Positions 62,561 through 64,000 of a DNA stretch of 64,000 nucleotides are shown one piece after another; the first letter of the stretch is position 1; every line of letters starts with the position of its first letter. Both the position numbers and the translations under genes were made by a program. Under the pieces are notes generated by a model that saw nothing but the letters and a program-made list of their open reading frames with translations, searched no databases and was not told where the DNA came from. Origin of the DNA: DATBVX01 sp963810775 (GTDB taxonomy: Bacteria; Pseudomonadota; Gammaproteobacteria; Steroidobacterales; Steroidobacteraceae); the NCBI GenBank assembly GCA_963810775.1, contig CAWEOT010000015.1:682001-746000 (forward strand), in the 5' to 3' direction.

Positions 62561-64000
62561 TCAAAACGCCTGTCCGATAGAAAACTGGAACCCTTCCGTC
62601 TCGTCCTTGAAATGAATGGCATCCCCCTCATCAGCATTCAATGGGAAAGCATAGCTGAAGCGGAAAATCCCCAGCGGGGCCAGCCATTGCGCCGCAATGC
62701 CCGCAGATTGCTTCAGCTCATCATACGCGAACTTGTACTCGACCGGCGTCACACCATCCTTGCCTGTGAAGGATACGTGGCCGGTCGAGAAGACGTTGCC
62801 GATATCGAAGAAGAGGCTGATGCGTGCGGTGGTCTTCCACTTTTCCGGTACCGGAAAGAGGATCTCCGCCCGGCCAACCACCTTCATGTTGCCTCCGTAC
62901 GGATTGCCGAAACTGTCCTTCGGGCCCAGCCGGCTTTCCCGGTAACCGCGCACCGAATCCGGCCCGCCGGCGAAGAACTGACGGTAGGGCGGGATCGAAG
63001 TTGTGTCGCCGATGTCCTCGCCGTACGCAAAGTCTCCAATCAGCGCCAGGGTGAAAGGCCCGGGCAGTGGCAGGAACTGCAGATAGTCGTAGTTGAGCAT
63101 CCAGTATTCGACGTCGCTGCCAGGAACCGCATAGGAAAGCGACAGCGCATGGCGCGTGCCGTGATCGGCGAAGATCGCTCGATTGCGCGTGTCGAAGCTC
63201 CAGCCGCCAACCAGCTCGAAGGCCCTGTACTTGGTGCCGAAGAAGGCGATGGTCCCGCCGAATCCATCGGGCTCCCTATGCACAAATGGATCGCCGTTGT
63301 TCACCACCCACTCGACCGCCTGCCGCGCGCTACCGGTCAGAGTCGTCACCAGCTCGTTCTGCGATGCCGACATCCCGAAGCGCACGGCCTGGTATTCGGT
63401 GACCGGGTAGGAGTAGTCGAGCCCCAGGGTCATATTCTTGGTGGAGAAGTCCGATGAGGCCGAAACGAATTGCGTCACATCGCGATAGGCCAGCGAGATG
63501 GTCCGAGCGATACCGTCGATGCTGCGGTAGGGGTCGGTGTGCGAAATACTGTAGACCTTGCTGTACTTGCCGGCGTTGATCTCCGCGGCGATGCGTTCGC
63601 CACTGCCCATGAAGTTGCTGTGGACGAAGTTGCCGTTGAGGATGATGCCTTGCGATTCCGAGTAACCGAGTCCACCGCCGAACTGGCCTGGCAGTCCCTC
63701 CTTGATGTTGAAATCGACGTCCACCTCATCGGCCACTCCCGCTACCGGTGTGGTTTCGTAGTCGACCTTCTCGATGTATGGGAGCCGCTGGATGCGCTCC
63801 TTGGAGCGTTCCACCGCCGAGTTGGACAGCCAGCCGCCCTCCATCTGACGCATTTCGCGCCGCAGGACCTCATCGTCGATGGCGGAGGTACCGAGGAAGT
63901 TGATGTGACGCACATAGACGCGATTGCCCGGCTCGACGAAGAATGTCAGCGAAACTTCCTTCTTGCTGTCGTCCGCGGTCGGCACCGGGTCGACCTTCGC
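62561..64000 (-). CDS. bamA: Outer membrane protein assembly factor BamA (partial, 5' end beyond window)
   Basis: The last 479 residues of BamA, entering from the right edge. They include the final POTRA domain (GNRVYVRHINFLGTSAIDDEVLRREM as two blocks), the PYIEKVDYETTPV segment and the 16-strand barrel. The lid-loop motif VRGYRESRLGP (canonical VRGF) and the C-terminal FSIGQAF ending in Phe are present. Position before skp-lpxD-fabZ-lpxA-lpxB is the standard one. Confidence 0.96.
   Translation of the reverse strand, partial: AKVDPVPTADDSKKEVSLTFFVEPGNRVYVRHINFLGTSAIDDEVLRREMRQMEGGWLSNSAVERSKERIQRLPYIEKVDYETTPVAGVADEVDVDFNIKEGLPGQFGGGLGYSESQGIILNGNFVHSNFMGSGERIAAEINAGKYSKVYSISHTDPYRSIDGIARTISLAYRDVTQFVSASSDFSTKNMTLGLDYSYPVTEYQAVRFGMSASQNELVTTLTGSARQAVEWVVNNGDPFVHREPDGFGGTIAFFGTKYRAFELVGGWSFDTRNRAIFADHGTRHALSLSYAVPGSDVEYWMLNYDYLQFLPLPGPFTLALIGDFAYGEDIGDTTSIPPYRQFFAGGPDSVRGYRESRLGPKDSFGNPYGGNMKVVGRAEILFPVPEKWKTTARISLFFDIGNVFSTGHVSFTGKDGVTPVEYKFAYDELKQSAGIAAQWLAPLGIFRFSYAFPLNADEGDAIHFKDETEGFQFSIGQAF

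Noticed and set aside
1..64000. CRISPR arrays, prophage, IS elements, tRNA or rRNA genes
   Set aside because: No regularly spaced repeats, transposase or phage genes, and no recognisable tRNA or rRNA sequence were found on reading both strands.

Overview
The window is a compact, GC-rich stretch of gammaproteobacterial chromosome made almost entirely of housekeeping genes. Gene orders point to a relative of Xanthomonadales, Nevskiales or Steroidobacterales. These are exbB-exbD-msbA-lpxK next to comEC and lolCDE, mfd-csiV, lepA-lepB-rnc-era-recO-pdxJ-acpS, rpoE-rseA-rseB, sdhCDAB-sdhE, lysS-prfB-recJ-rpfE, pyrG-kdsA-eno-ftsB-ispD-ispF-truD, surE-pcm-nlpD, and bamA-skp-lpxD-fabZ-lpxA-lpxB-rnhB-dnaE-accA-tilS. 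The lysS-prfB-recJ-rpfE order recalls the Xanthomonas rpf locus without its signalling genes. I see no rRNA, tRNA, CRISPR array, prophage or insertion sequence.

Layout. 1-9463 (mostly minus): lipid A flippase and kinase, an ExbB/ExbD motor pair, the ComEC DNA-uptake channel and the LolCDE lipoprotein exporter. 9617-14182 (plus): a small secreted protein with a strong terminator, then mfd and csiV. 14211-24931 (minus): a 12-gene operon from lepA to a PAS/GGDEF protein, most junctions being 4-base start/stop overlaps. 25002-26942: three unrelated small enzymes. 26981-29231 (minus): the sigma-E module rpoE-rseA-rseB behind two matching candidate sigma-E promoters. 29361-33554 (minus): a succinate dehydrogenase operon carrying both an SDHAF4-type and an SdhE assembly factor, with ygfZ divergent. 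34532-40721 (minus): murI, lysS, prfB, recJ, rpfE. 41188-41517: the only gene-free stretch over 300 bases, holding a long inverted repeat. 41518-51483 (minus except smr): nlpD, pcm, surE, a crotonase, truD, ispF, ispD, ftsB, eno, kdsA, pyrG. 51713-64000 (minus): tilS, accA, dnaE, rnhB and the lipid A / outer-membrane assembly cluster, ending in a partial bamA.

The genes cover the making and export of the outer membrane (LpxABDK, FabZ, KdsA, MsbA, Lol, BamA, Skp), the stress response that monitors it (sigma-E), and translation, repair and replication (LepA, RF2, LysS, Mfd, RecJ, RecO, DnaE, RNases).

Points of most interest: (i) three conserved genes, lepA, rseB and sdhB, each carry one single-base frameshift, all inside about 6.3 kb, which suggests either local sequence error or real decay; (ii) a LOV-like PAS domain without the photoactive cysteine, fused to a GGDEF domain without the GGDEF signature, translationally coupled to nagZ; (iii) two long inverted repeats, 41210-41376 and 54105-54229, with unrelated arms; (iv) rpoS is missing from its usual place after nlpD; (v) two bacterial SDH assembly factors in one operon. 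I found no wholly new system. These are the places where the sequence departs from expectation.
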